A stretch of DNA of 53,997 nucleotides from Candidatus Poribacteria bacterium (GTDB taxonomy: Bacteria; Poribacteria; WGA-4E; WGA-3G): positions 1 to 53,997 of the forward strand of contig JAJDTM010000011.1 of the NCBI GenBank assembly GCA_022827185.1, read 5' to 3'. The position numbers and the translations under genes were made by a program. Positions 33,583 to 42,883 of this stretch are shown here, in pieces; position 1 is the stretch's first letter, and each line of letters begins with the position of its first letter. The notes below the pieces were generated by a model. That model had not been told where the DNA came from and made no database searches. It saw only the letters and a program-made list of their open reading frames with translations.

Positions 33583-35613
33583 TTACTTCACCTTAATGGT
33601 CACAAGCGTTACATCATCTGCCTGTGGTGCCCCGTCCGCCCACGATGTGCTTGCTTTGAAGAGATGGTCAATAATCGCTTTCGGGGATTGATCCGCGACC
33701 TCTTCAAATAGCTCTTTCGTTTTTGGATAGTCCAACATTTCGTTTTCACGGTTTAACGTCTCCGGCAGTCCATCACTCATCAGCAAAACCGTATCACCGC
33801 TTTGGAGTTGATAGGATGCTTCTTGTCGTTCGGCTCCAATAAATCCACCCAACGGCATCCCTTCAAGGAGGACCTCCTCAACGATGTTTGCATCCGCTTG
33901 ATAGATGAGTGCAGGCGGCATGCCCGCAGCTGCAAGTCTCAGTCTATTGTTGTTGAATGTAACCAGCGTCATCGCCATGTATAACCGTTTAAGATTCATG
34001 CTTTTAATGCCCTGTGAGATACGTTCGAGCATTTCCAAGTTCCCCGCCTCGGGTGCTGATGTCTTGAAAAGGCTTTTAACAGCGGAAACGACAAGTCCAG
34101 CATTCATGCCGTGCCCCGTCGCGTCTCCAATTGCGATAGTGAGCTGCCCATCCTCCGTGAGATTATAGTCATAATAATCGCCACCGACCTCTGTTGCTGG
34201 TCGCATCTCAAATGCGATATCAAGGTTAGGAAGTTGAGGAGCGGCTTGCGGTAGCATCGACATCTGGAGTTTACGCGCTGCTTCCAACTCTTCTGTCTTG
34301 CGGGTATTTTCAACCTCTAAGACTTGACGTTCAAGCACCTCCCTTTCAAGTTTTCGACTCGTTCGTGAGTAATTGCGGGCGAGATAAACCGACATCGAAA
34401 AAAGCGGAGCAAGAATCACAGTCAGCACACCAAACTGCCAGTTAATTGTATACCCTATTCGTGAAACGAGATTACCAAGGACGAACGTAAAGATAAAAGG
34501 CGAAAGCGAACCGAGTCCAAAAATCCATGCCCCATCTTTTTTCTTAAAGATTGCAACGATAATTACCCGTGCCATTTCAAAAAACGTAATACCGGTAAAC
34601 AGAATTAGGAGTAGACTTTTTAATCCTAAAGACTTAAATATGTCAAATCTGAGGTCAAATAGATCTAAACAGAGGGTCGCACCCCAACCAATAAACAAGA
34701 ACCAAGAGAATTTCGGCAGCTTTGGATAAAAAAGCGTGTAGAGAAATAAAATTGCCGACACGAACATCAACACAAAAATATAGACAAGCAGCCGCAGCAG
34801 GGACAAAGTTTGGGTCAACCCGGTTGCTAACAGGGCAAATTGGAAAATAAGAAAAACAAGAGCACCGATACTCCCTGTCGAGATCGCAAAATAGAGATTT
34901 TCCCGCGCACGCGGATAAAAGATAAATAGCAACAAGTGCTGCAGCATCAAGAAAACTGTAATCGCTGTCCATACCATCTGTAAAGTGGTACCATGGCGAA
35001 TCATGTTGACCCGCGTTTCAACACTTACATCCAATGGAGCGATCATAAGTCCGAAGCCTATCTGATAGAAAGAGAAGTTAGAATACCGAACGGCGATGAG
35101 ATGATCGGTTTTACCAGAAAACGAAATTCCTTGTGGGTTTCGCTCCCAATACGGTTCCTCCTCACCTTTCCGCGTTCCTACTGTCCCGAACTTATAAATC
35201 AATTTCCCATCCAGATAGATTTCAGAGGCACCTGTTTGAAATACTACATTGAGTGCCAACGGCATATGCCAGAGCCGTTCATCAGGAATGGACAGATGAA
35301 GCCTAAACCAACCGATACCCCCCGTTTCATTTCCACTCATTCCCTTTAAAAACGAGAGTGTTGAGTCAATAGATTCCCACTCGCTATCGTCAAAAGACGG
35401 ACTTGCCCATTTCATATCATCGCCTGGATAGTACTTCCAGGGGCCTGTCAAAAAGATCCCTTTTTCTAAAGTCTCTAACGTCAGGGCGGGTATATCAACG
35501 ACGTGTACAGTATTACTGCCCGATTCAGATTTATTATCCTGCGCGGATACTTGGTAGATGAATCCGAATATCGTTAGAATGAGATGGAATAGTAGAACCA
35601 ACCTATGTTTCAT
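33583..35613 (-). CDS. 7TM receptor-type PP2C/SpoIIE serine phosphatase (copy 2)
   Basis: A 676-residue paralogue of the next gene with the same order: signal peptide, periplasmic jelly-roll (SPSFDDSEWESI, GIGWFRLHLSIPDE), seven membrane helices, coiled coil and an RsbU-like PP2C domain (VGGDYYDY, IGDATGHGMNAGLV, LLMSDGLPE, DDVTL). The cytoplasmic half is far more alike between the copies than the periplasmic and membrane half, where this copy is shorter by about 20 residues. It starts one base after the stop of the GNAT gene, so translation is coupled. It probably sets a partner-switching pathway in response to a different signal. Confidence 0.87.
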   Translation of the reverse strand: MKHRLVLLFHLILTIFGFIYQVSAQDNKSESGSNTVHVVDIPALTLETLEKGIFLTGPWKYYPGDDMKWASPSFDDSEWESIDSTLSFLKGMSGNETGGIGWFRLHLSIPDERLWHMPLALNVVFQTGASEIYLDGKLIYKFGTVGTRKGEEEPYWERNPQGISFSGKTDHLIAVRYSNFSFYQIGFGLMIAPLDVSVETRVNMIRHGTTLQMVWTAITVFLMLQHLLLFIFYPRARENLYFAISTGSIGALVFLIFQFALLATGLTQTLSLLRLLVYIFVLMFVSAILFLYTLFYPKLPKFSWFLFIGWGATLCLDLFDLRFDIFKSLGLKSLLLILFTGITFFEMARVIIVAIFKKKDGAWIFGLGSLSPFIFTFVLGNLVSRIGYTINWQFGVLTVILAPLFSMSVYLARNYSRTSRKLEREVLERQVLEVENTRKTEELEAARKLQMSMLPQAAPQLPNLDIAFEMRPATEVGGDYYDYNLTEDGQLTIAIGDATGHGMNAGLVVSAVKSLFKTSAPEAGNLEMLERISQGIKSMNLKRLYMAMTLVTFNNNRLRLAAAGMPPALIYQADANIVEEVLLEGMPLGGFIGAERQEASYQLQSGDTVLLMSDGLPETLNRENEMLDYPKTKELFEEVADQSPKAIIDHLFKASTSWADGAPQADDVTLVTIKVK

Positions 35614-35614
35614 T

Positions 35615-36172
35615 TTAAAAACCGTAAGCTTTTAAGAGCGGGTGTTCCAAAACGGACGCGACTTCTGTCCAAGCCTCTCGGCTATTACGCTCACGTGAAA
35701 GGTCTGGGATGAATCCGAAATCAAGATAGACTTTGACAGCCGCAATCCGTCGAGTTGACGTGCCGAGAAAACAGCGTTCGTGGGACGCTTTGAGGCGTGT
35801 CATTGCTACAGACATCATCGGTTTAGATAACCCACGTCCTTGATAATCGGGATGAACCGCCACCCAATGGATTTGTCCCCACGTTTTGCCATCGATATTT
35901 GGTTGCCACCACGCTGTAATTGTGCCAATCTCTTCGCCTGTGTCTGTGGTGAGGAAAAAACTCCGATCCTCCATCGCCAGAAGATCGCGTCTGAACTCAC
36001 GCGTAAAAAGTCCGTCGTCAATATCAATGTAGGGTTCTGCTGCTTTTTGAATCCGTGTCCAGATATGCCCCTCATTGGGACGATAAGTGCGGATGGCAAA
36101 TCCTTCCGGTATGGGGAATTGCGGAATATTCTCCATGTGCTCGCGGATCATTCTGACACTGTAGTTTTTCAT
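35615..36172 (-). CDS. GNAT family N-acetyltransferase
   Basis: A 185-residue GNAT enzyme. Motif A is WVAVHPDYQGRGLSKPMM, with the acetyl-CoA-binding Q-x-x-G-x-G-like loop (QGRGLS), and motif B is AAVKVYLDFGF. It transfers an acetyl group from acetyl-CoA to an amine; the acceptor is unknown. It lies first in the minus-strand cluster with the two phosphatases and PhyH, and a possible promoter is at 36227-36256. The N-terminal 60 residues lack clear family features. Confidence 0.85.
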   Translation of the reverse strand: MKNYSVRMIREHMENIPQFPIPEGFAIRTYRPNEGHIWTRIQKAAEPYIDIDDGLFTREFRRDLLAMEDRSFFLTTDTGEEIGTITAWWQPNIDGKTWGQIHWVAVHPDYQGRGLSKPMMSVAMTRLKASHERCFLGTSTRRIAAVKVYLDFGFIPDLSRERNSREAWTEVASVLEHPLLKAYGF

Positions 36173-36226
36173 AAGTCAGTACCGGTTTACGAAAGATTAA
36201 ATTTTGAAACCTGTTCTCTGTGAGTT

Positions 36227-36256
36227 AATATAGCAAATTCGGTATAGAAAAGGCAA
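36227..36256 (-). promoter_or_regulatory. Possible promoter of the GNAT/phosphatase/PhyH cluster
   Basis: On the minus strand TTGCCT (36251-36256), 18 bases, TATATT (36227-36232), about 55 bases before the ATG at 36172. Confidence 0.4.
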
Positions 36257-36334
36257 GGATATTTTGAATAGTTATCGGTAGGCGAGGTTAGAAATCTTAT
36301 CAACGAAAGAGGAGATCGTTGGAACAGAATTCGG

Positions 36335-36364
36335 TTGCTTTTTTGAGGGAACGTGTGGTATTAT
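36335..36364 (+). promoter_or_regulatory. Possible promoter of the DUF488/RecQ operon
   Basis: TTGCTT (36335-36340), 18 bases, TATTAT (36359-36364). Transcription would start near 36371, only about three bases before the ATG at 36374, so a nearly leaderless message is likely. No suitable ribosome site was seen. Confidence 0.4.
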
Positions 36365-36373
36365 TTACCTATC

Positions 36374-36928
36374 ATGGAAAAATCACCTATCCTTATTCCA
36401 ATTTACACAATAGGCTACGGAAGTCGATCCATAGCGGAACTCATCGAACTGCTACACCAGCATGAGATCGCTTACCTTATCGATGTCCGCTCGGCACCTT
36501 ATTCACGTTATAAACCGGAATTCTCCAAAGCACCGCTCTCAAATGAACTCGAACGACACGGTATCCGCTATGTGTTCATGGGAGATGCACTTGGCGGCAG
36601 ACCGGACGACGAAACGTGTTACGTCAACGGAAAAGTTGACTACGAAAAGGTCAAAACCACGGAGTTTTACCAGCGCGGGATTGAACGTCTCCATACAGCC
36701 TTTATGCAACAACAATCTGTTGTCCTGATGTGTAGCGAGGGAAAACCGGAAGAATGCCACCGATGTAAACTTATCGGTGCAACGCTCACAACGCAAGACA
36801 TACCCGTTATTCACATCGATGAAAACGGCGAGCAAGTGACGCAGGAGAAAGTCATTGAGCGTCTGACAGGCGGGCAATTGTCGATGTTTGGTGAAGATAC
36901 GTTCCACTCTCGGAAAAAATACTCCTAA
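36374..36928 (+). CDS. DUF488 family protein (first of pair)
   Basis: A 184-residue DUF488 protein. Visible motifs are YTIGYGSRSI near the start, YLIDVRSAPYSRY, GIRYVFMGDALGGRP, and the signature C-S-E-x(5)-C-H-R (Cys120, Cys128, His129, Arg130). The conserved Cys, His and Arg make an enzymatic or nucleic-acid-binding role likely, but the reaction is not known. A longer frame from a GTG at 36353 exists but overlaps the probable -10 box. The stop is 11 bases before a second DUF488 gene, and a RecQ gene overlaps that one. Confidence 0.85.
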   Translation: MEKSPILIPIYTIGYGSRSIAELIELLHQHEIAYLIDVRSAPYSRYKPEFSKAPLSNELERHGIRYVFMGDALGGRPDDETCYVNGKVDYEKVKTTEFYQRGIERLHTAFMQQQSVVLMCSEGKPEECHRCKLIGATLTTQDIPVIHIDENGEQVTQEKVIERLTGGQLSMFGEDTFHSRKKYS

Positions 36929-36939
36929 CCTAACCTATT

Positions 36940-37431
36940 ATGAAGAAAATCAAAATTATCACGATCGGGGTCTACGGATTCAACGAAAACAGCTTTTTTC
37001 GGGCTTTATGTAAGGCAGAGGTCGATACATTCTGCGATATCCGTAGTCGGCGAGGGGTCCGTGGTGCGACTTACGCATTTGCCAATAGCAAGCGGTTACA
37101 GGCACGACTCACAGAACTCGGCATCCGATACATCTACCGCAAAGACCTCGCGCCAACACAAACTGTTCGAGAAAAACAGGCAGCAGCGGATAAAGCCACC
37201 AAAACCACGAAACGCAAACGCACTGAACTTGGAGAAGCGTTTATCGAAGCCTACCACACCGAATGCCTTGATACGTTTGACGCGCAAAGCCTATTTGACG
37301 AACTGGAATCGGATGCACAGGTTGTAGCACTCTTTTGTGTCGAAACTGCACCGGAGGCGTGCCACCGCTCTTTAGTAGCGGATAAACTGGCGGAAACATT
37401 CGATCTGGAGGTCGAGGATATTTTACCGTGA
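36940..37431 (+). CDS. DUF488 family protein (second of pair)
   Basis: A 163-residue DUF488 protein, distant from the first. Its start reads KIKIITIGVYGF, followed by FCDIRSRRGVRG (D-x-R-S as in the first), GIRYIYRKDLAP, a basic insert (EKQAAADKATKTTKRKRTE, about 78-97) and the signature C-V-E-x(5)-C-H-R (Cys133, Cys141, His142, Arg143). The basic insert suggests contact with nucleic acid. It overlaps the RecQ gene by four bases (GTGA), so the products are probably made in fixed proportion. Confidence 0.85.
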   Translation: MKKIKIITIGVYGFNENSFFRALCKAEVDTFCDIRSRRGVRGATYAFANSKRLQARLTELGIRYIYRKDLAPTQTVREKQAAADKATKTTKRKRTELGEAFIEAYHTECLDTFDAQSLFDELESDAQVVALFCVETAPEACHRSLVADKLAETFDLEVEDILP

Positions 37432-40211
37432 GAGTCTTAATTGTTGCGAAAACCCGAATGGGAGGTGGTGCGTGTATCGGCGCGATTACAGAAAAGGGTG
37501 AAAGCGTCCGTCTCATTCCGTTTAATGCCGACCCACATGATGGTGCGAACAATGAATATAACGTTGGCGATATTTGGGAAATAACTGCCGAACCCGTCCC
37601 AGAAGCTGCACTTATTCCACCGCATAACGAAGACATTATCGTTCGTGAAAAGCACCGTCTCCGCGTAACAAAAGAGATAAAAAGTTTGGTAAGTGCTATC
37701 GAACTCTTGATGCCGCCAAAAATGGGTCATCCGCGTGAACTCTATGAAGGTTTATTGAAAAGCACAGGTAGTGGTTCGCTCTACATCGCTGTGCAGGGTG
37801 ATATTCCCCCTTACAGCACTATGTTTTGGAGGCCAGATCAACCGCTTACCCGTGATACAGAAGGAAGGCGAATACGCTATCGCTACCCAACCGAAAATGG
37901 CGGATGCACGCTCACCTTTGTCGGTTTTCAAGAACCGCTTGAGACAATCCCAGCCGGCACGCTCCTGCGTGTGTCCCTGGCACATCGGTGGAGACCAAAA
38001 GATCAGCCCGACGCTGAAGAACGACACTATGTACAGATATCTGGCTGGTTTTCTGCAGAAATAGAACAAGGACAACCCGAACATCCGAGAGATCAGGAAC
38101 AACCGTCCCGTCCAATCCCGATGCAAACTCCGTTAGATATCCTCACAAATATTTTTGGACATGAACAGTTTCGTCCATTTCAGGAGTCCATCATCAACCA
38201 CATTCTAAGACGACAGGATGCCCTGATTGTGCTACCGACGGGTGGTGGAAAATCGCTCTGCTATCAATTGCCCGCGCTCATGTTTGATGGTGTGACCGTC
38301 GTTATTTCGCCACTAATTTCACTCATGCAGGATCAAGTGATGCAACTGCAAAATCGTGGTATCCGCGCCGCGTTTCTCAACCACACTGTCGGGAATACAG
38401 AATACGTCGCCACGATGCAACAGGTCAGACAGGGTAAAATCAAGCTGCTTTATGTCGCTCCTGAAACACTCGTTCGCCCCGAAATACTTGTGATGCTTGA
38501 TGATTCAGATGTTGCCTGCCTTGCGATTGACGAAGCACACTGCATTTCAGAATGGGGACACGACTTTCGGCAAGAATATCGACAGTTGGTTTCTATTCGC
38601 GAACGATTCAAAAATGCTGTTTGCGTCGCCCTAACAGCTACAGCGACTCCGCGGGTTCAAGATGACATCAAAAAATTACTCAAGTTTGACGAGGGAAATG
38701 AGTTCATAGGCAGCTTTGACCGAGAAAATCTATTCATCGCTGTTGAACCGAAAGTTGAATTGCTGGAACAGACGCTCGTGTTTCTTAATAAACATCGCGG
38801 TGAATCTGGAATTATATATTGTCAGACCAAGAAGCAGGTTGAATCGCTCTGTCGCCATTTAACCGCCAGACGCATCTCAGTACGTCCTTATCACGCGGAC
38901 CTGGATAACGCAACTCGGAAACAGAATCAGGAGGCTTTCATTAATGGCGAAATCCAGGTGATAGTTGCCACAATCGCCTTCGGTATGGGGATTGACAAGG
39001 CAGACGTACGTTTTGTTCTACATGCTGGGTTGCCAAAGGAACCTGAATCTTACTATCAGGAGATCGGCCGTAGTGGTCGCGACGGCCTCCCAGCGGACTG
39101 TCTCTTGCTATTCAGTTATGGTGATGTTGACACTATTAATCATTTTATTGAGCAGGGTGCACAATCAGAAAAACAGGGCAGGCAAGAACGATCGCACACA
39201 CTGGTTTCGTGGGCAACGTCAATAGAATGTCGTCGAAAAGTGTTATTGGCTTATTTTGGAGAGCAATACGAGCAGCAGAATTGTGGGATGTGTGACAACT
39301 GCCGTAAAGCGGAAATAGAGAAAGTTGATTTGACGGTCCCCGCGCAAAAATTTCTCTCCTGTGTCGTCCGGACAGAAGAACTATTCGGGGAAGCGTATAT
39401 CATTGATATATTACGGGCATCAAAAGGGAAAAAGATTCTTGATAACCGACATGATAAACTTTCTACGTATGGCATTGGCATGGAATACAGCAAGAGACAG
39501 TGGCGATATTTATCGCATCAATTCCTCCAACACAAACTCCTTGCGCGAGATGCACGGCACGGCAGCCTCCGTGTGACCCAGAAGGGATGGGGCGTGCTAA
39601 ATGGAGGCGATCAGTTTTGGGGCGTTTCAGTGGAATTCGTACACAGCGTCACATCTGAAGTGCTGACTGAATACGATCCCGTACTTTTCAAATTGCTCCA
39701 GACTGAACGAGATAAAATTGCTGATGCGGAAGGTGTAGACCCCAATGCGGTTTTCCACGATACAGCACTGAAAGCGATGGCAACCTATTTTCCGACATCT
39801 GAGGCATCGTTCAGAGTGATGCCAAGCGTGGGACCTGCCAAAGCCGAAAAATACGGCGACATCTTTTTACCAATCATTCGTGACCATCGTGAGAAATATG
39901 GAACGGATCTGGTAGAAAACAGAACTGAAGGATTGAATACTCAGGCACCAACCTCCGAAGAACTGGACGCACACGCCCCAGAACTTTTCGAGCGACTTCG
40001 CGGTAAACGCAAAACTATCGCAGATACAGAAGGGGTAAGGGCATTCCGCATATTTTCTGACAAAATCTTAAAAGAAATGGTCACCCATTTTCCACGAACA
40101 CGAGAAGCATTCGGGCAGATTCGTGGTATTGGTCCGGCGAAAACCGAAAAATACGCCGATGATTTTTTGCCGATTATCCGTGCATATTGCGAGGAACATG
40201 GCATTGATTGA
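37428..40211 (+). CDS. RecQ-like helicase with N-terminal dual-OB-like and twin HRDC domains
   Basis: A 927-residue ATP-dependent 3'-5' DNA helicase. Residues 1-210 form an extra domain (MRVLIVAKTRMGGGACIGAI..., ending HYVQISGWFSAEIEQ) that resembles a dual OB-fold. The helicase core has Walker A TGGGKS (271-276), DEAH (368-371), SAT-like TATATP and QEIGRSGRDG. A zinc site uses Cys601, Cys619, Cys622 and Cys625. Two HRDC domains follow at about 745-815 and 845-925. It starts with GTG, overlapping the preceding DUF488 stop. Coupling to two DUF488 proteins suggests a dedicated complex. Confidence 0.9.
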   Translation: MRVLIVAKTRMGGGACIGAITEKGESVRLIPFNADPHDGANNEYNVGDIWEITAEPVPEAALIPPHNEDIIVREKHRLRVTKEIKSLVSAIELLMPPKMGHPRELYEGLLKSTGSGSLYIAVQGDIPPYSTMFWRPDQPLTRDTEGRRIRYRYPTENGGCTLTFVGFQEPLETIPAGTLLRVSLAHRWRPKDQPDAEERHYVQISGWFSAEIEQGQPEHPRDQEQPSRPIPMQTPLDILTNIFGHEQFRPFQESIINHILRRQDALIVLPTGGGKSLCYQLPALMFDGVTVVISPLISLMQDQVMQLQNRGIRAAFLNHTVGNTEYVATMQQVRQGKIKLLYVAPETLVRPEILVMLDDSDVACLAIDEAHCISEWGHDFRQEYRQLVSIRERFKNAVCVALTATATPRVQDDIKKLLKFDEGNEFIGSFDRENLFIAVEPKVELLEQTLVFLNKHRGESGIIYCQTKKQVESLCRHLTARRISVRPYHADLDNATRKQNQEAFINGEIQVIVATIAFGMGIDKADVRFVLHAGLPKEPESYYQEIGRSGRDGLPADCLLLFSYGDVDTINHFIEQGAQSEKQGRQERSHTLVSWATSIECRRKVLLAYFGEQYEQQNCGMCDNCRKAEIEKVDLTVPAQKFLSCVVRTEELFGEAYIIDILRASKGKKILDNRHDKLSTYGIGMEYSKRQWRYLSHQFLQHKLLARDARHGSLRVTQKGWGVLNGGDQFWGVSVEFVHSVTSEVLTEYDPVLFKLLQTERDKIADAEGVDPNAVFHDTALKAMATYFPTSEASFRVMPSVGPAKAEKYGDIFLPIIRDHREKYGTDLVENRTEGLNTQAPTSEELDAHAPELFERLRGKRKTIADTEGVRAFRIFSDKILKEMVTHFPRTREAFGQIRGIGPAKTEKYADDFLPIIRAYCEEHGID

Positions 40212-40221
40212 AGCACCTCTT

Positions 40222-41850
40222 TTATTTCGTGTTAGAAGGATTTGGGACCTTTGAAGGGGGTTCTTGCATCACAGGAATCACATAACTCCGAATTGTTAAA
40301 CCGTCTATCGTCTCGGTCTCTACCTGTGGTTCTGGGTCTTCCCGATGATCAAAGACAACGTAGTACCCCTCCGTTACGCCTTCAGCTCGGAGATACGCTA
40401 CAAGTTGCCTTTTACCCGCCTGATAACGGTTCTCGCCTCTCCATATTTTCGTTTCTATGATGTATTTCTGTTGGTTGTGGGTGATAATGATGTCCATTCT
40501 GCCACGACCGGTTTGCACTTCAATGTGCATAAAACCGCCGATGTCTTTCACAAACTGGTCAAGATATGCAAGCAAAAGATGTCTACCAACCGATTCTTGT
40601 GGCGTATCAGGGACTTGCAGAATTTTGAACCCTGCGCGGGCAATGAAATCTCGGAAATTATCAAGTAATGATTCCATCTCAATATATCCAGCAGGTGTGA
40701 TATAATTGAGAAATTCCTCAGGACCGCCTTCAGGAACGTACTGATCTTCTAAACCATTCACTATCGGTTTAAAGGTCCTTAGGATGCGGTAGAGATAAAT
40801 CGGATTGAGAATCTCACACATGCCATCAGTGGATTTTTTGATGACCCCATACGTAGCAAGTTCATTGATGATGTCATCGTCCATGTTAAAGTCTACGCCT
40901 TCATCACGTTCCATAATTCGCATCAGAACACTGGCAAAACGCGGATTCCTACGGATATTGGTTGTGAGATGCTCAATATTTGTGTTTCGATCGTGTAGAA
41001 GTTGCGTATGAGCCTCCGAAAAGTGTTGCATCGTAATCGGTTCACTTTTCGGAATGTCCAACTCTTCGGTAAGAATCTGTGCGAATCGGTTGACAAGGAC
41101 AGGTTGCCCAGCAGTCTGTTTATGGATAGATGCTATAACTTCTGGAACAAAAACTTGTCCAACTTCTTCAGTATATTGCCCAAGCAGCTCGTGTACCTGT
41201 TCGAGCGTAAAGTTGGGCAGATGGAATTCGTCTTGGATATTGAAAGGGGAGATAGACCGATCATAATTGAGTTGCGCAATACTTTTGACCCCGATGATGC
41301 CAACGCTGTGAGGACATCGCGGCTTGCCAGAAATATAGATATGACGGAGCGTATGCAAAAAATCGCTTAGAGCAGCCTGCGGGATCCCATCAAACTCATC
41401 AATAATTAAGACGAATTTCTGGGGTGTTAGCAACCGATCAAGGTGTCTGAAAAACCTTCTCATTGCATGCGGGTTCGTTAGTTGAGTATCCGCCAACAAT
41501 TGGATTAAAGCCTCAGGAGGCGTACCGCCGCGTCGCTGGAACAAGTGTTCAATTTCCTCGCAAATATCGTGGTAAAGGTTGTCATAAAAATCGGTAACAG
41601 AAGTGTTCTTATAGACATCAAAGTTCAGTTGAATTGGGAAATAGTCCGCAGTCTGTTGAGTTATAGAATCGGCTACAAGTGCTGCTAAGGCATCTTGAAA
41701 GAAAGTCGTTTTGCCCGTTTGGCGGGGCGCGAAGAGCACAATATAGCGTCCCTCGTCAACGCGTCTGATGAAATCAGCGAGCTCATCAGAACGTGAAACA
41801 ACGTAGTGCTCCTGGGCATTGACGGGACCTTGCGTCCAAAAACGTCTCAT
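40222..41850 (-). CDS. AAA ATPase with C-terminal PD-(D/E)XK nuclease-like domain
   Basis: A 542-residue protein. The ATPase core has Walker A APRQTGKTT (41-49) and Walker B VLIIDEFD (147-154), as in the AAA-like ATPases with a fused nuclease fold. A winged-helix-like middle follows. The C-terminus has Asp453 and Glu466-Thr-Lys468 (MDIIITHNQQKYIIETK), the PD-(D/E)XK catalytic pattern. Such proteins are widespread in accessory DNA and are often of unknown role. GGAGGG precedes the ATG. It converges on the RecQ gene with only 10 bases between stops, so a link with that operon is possible but not shown. Confidence 0.85.
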   Translation of the reverse strand: MRRFWTQGPVNAQEHYVVSRSDELADFIRRVDEGRYIVLFAPRQTGKTTFFQDALAALVADSITQQTADYFPIQLNFDVYKNTSVTDFYDNLYHDICEEIEHLFQRRGGTPPEALIQLLADTQLTNPHAMRRFFRHLDRLLTPQKFVLIIDEFDGIPQAALSDFLHTLRHIYISGKPRCPHSVGIIGVKSIAQLNYDRSISPFNIQDEFHLPNFTLEQVHELLGQYTEEVGQVFVPEVIASIHKQTAGQPVLVNRFAQILTEELDIPKSEPITMQHFSEAHTQLLHDRNTNIEHLTTNIRRNPRFASVLMRIMERDEGVDFNMDDDIINELATYGVIKKSTDGMCEILNPIYLYRILRTFKPIVNGLEDQYVPEGGPEEFLNYITPAGYIEMESLLDNFRDFIARAGFKILQVPDTPQESVGRHLLLAYLDQFVKDIGGFMHIEVQTGRGRMDIIITHNQQKYIIETKIWRGENRYQAGKRQLVAYLRAEGVTEGYYVVFDHREDPEPQVETETIDGLTIRSYVIPVMQEPPSKVPNPSNTK

Positions 41851-41953
41851 TTTTCCCTCCTCTCCGCGAAGTGTATCAACAAAATATTGTATTATATCTC
41901 GCTGGTGAAATCAACAGGGAATCCAACTTTCAGTAGCCAATAACCGCAACCTG

Positions 41954-42874
41954 CTACATATCCCGAATTTTTTCTAACAGATGTGTAACAATATCCGGTG
42001 TCGAGTTCCGATCTACCCATTCAATGCGTGTATCTTTACGGAACCACGTTAGCTGCCGTTTGGCGAAACGACGGGTGTTCTGTTTCAATTGCTCAACCGC
42101 CTCCAGATATGTACACTTCCCATCAAGGTACGCGATTAACTCTTTATAACCAAAACTTCGGAGCGCGACGGTATCACGCGCATAGCCTACCGCTAATAGA
42201 GATTCCACTTCGGCAATCAACCCGTTCGCAAGCATAACATCCACGCGTTGTTCAATACGCTGATACAGCAGCGCGCGCGGCATCGTCAGGCAGAAGGCGA
42301 TAAACGGATAGCGTTGGTCCCCTTGATGCCATTGCTGCTGGTGTTCGGACATAGGCGTGCCTGTCAATTCATAGACCTCCAAGGCACGGATGACACGGAC
42401 GACATTATTGGGATGAATCCGATCGGCAGCTTCTGGATCGCAGGCACGGAGTCGTTCGTGGAGGACATCAACCCCGTGTTGTGCGACTTCCTGTTCAAAC
42501 CGCTCACGCAGTAAAGGATCTGCCGCCGGTCCTTCAAACAAACCATCAACAATCGCTCGAAAGTAGAGACCGGCACCACCGACAAGCAGTACCTGCTTAC
42601 CTCTGTTTTGGATGTCGGTGATCGCCGTGTCTGCAAGGGATTGATAGTCGGCAACGGTGAAGGGTTGGGAAACGTCCACACAGTCAATCAGATGATGCGG
42701 CGCCGTCTGCCGTTTTTCAGGGGTAGGTTTGGCGGTGCCGATGTCCATCTGCCGATAAATTTGGCGGGAATCGACGGAGACGATTTCGGCGTTGAGATGC
42801 TGCGCGAGTTGAATTGCTATCTCCGTTTTGCCGACTGCTGTGGGACCGAGGAGACAGAGGAGTCTTGACTTCAT
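41954..42874 (-). CDS. miaA: tRNA dimethylallyltransferase
   Basis: A 306-residue enzyme that adds a dimethylallyl group to A37 of tRNAs reading UNN codons. P-loop GPTAVGKTE (about 10-18), then VSVDSRQIYRQMDIGTAKPT and HHLIDCVD, GGAGLYFRAIVDGLF, and the C-terminal FAKRQLTWFRKD. The ATG at 42874 is preferred over the TTG at 42880. It begins nine bases after the mnmA stop, so both tRNA modification genes form an operon. Both act on the anticodon loop of overlapping tRNAs, which explains the pairing. Confidence 0.95.
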   Translation of the reverse strand: MKSRLLCLLGPTAVGKTEIAIQLAQHLNAEIVSVDSRQIYRQMDIGTAKPTPEKRQTAPHHLIDCVDVSQPFTVADYQSLADTAITDIQNRGKQVLLVGGAGLYFRAIVDGLFEGPAADPLLRERFEQEVAQHGVDVLHERLRACDPEAADRIHPNNVVRVIRALEVYELTGTPMSEHQQQWHQGDQRYPFIAFCLTMPRALLYQRIEQRVDVMLANGLIAEVESLLAVGYARDTVALRSFGYKELIAYLDGKCTYLEAVEQLKQNTRRFAKRQLTWFRKDTRIEWVDRNSTPDIVTHLLEKIRDM

Positions 42875-42883
42875 TTTCAAAAG

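Noticed and set aside
36353..36373. GTG start for the first DUF488 gene
   Set aside because: It overlaps the likely -10 box and has an A/G-rich run only two bases upstream; the ATG at 36374 begins the conserved part.
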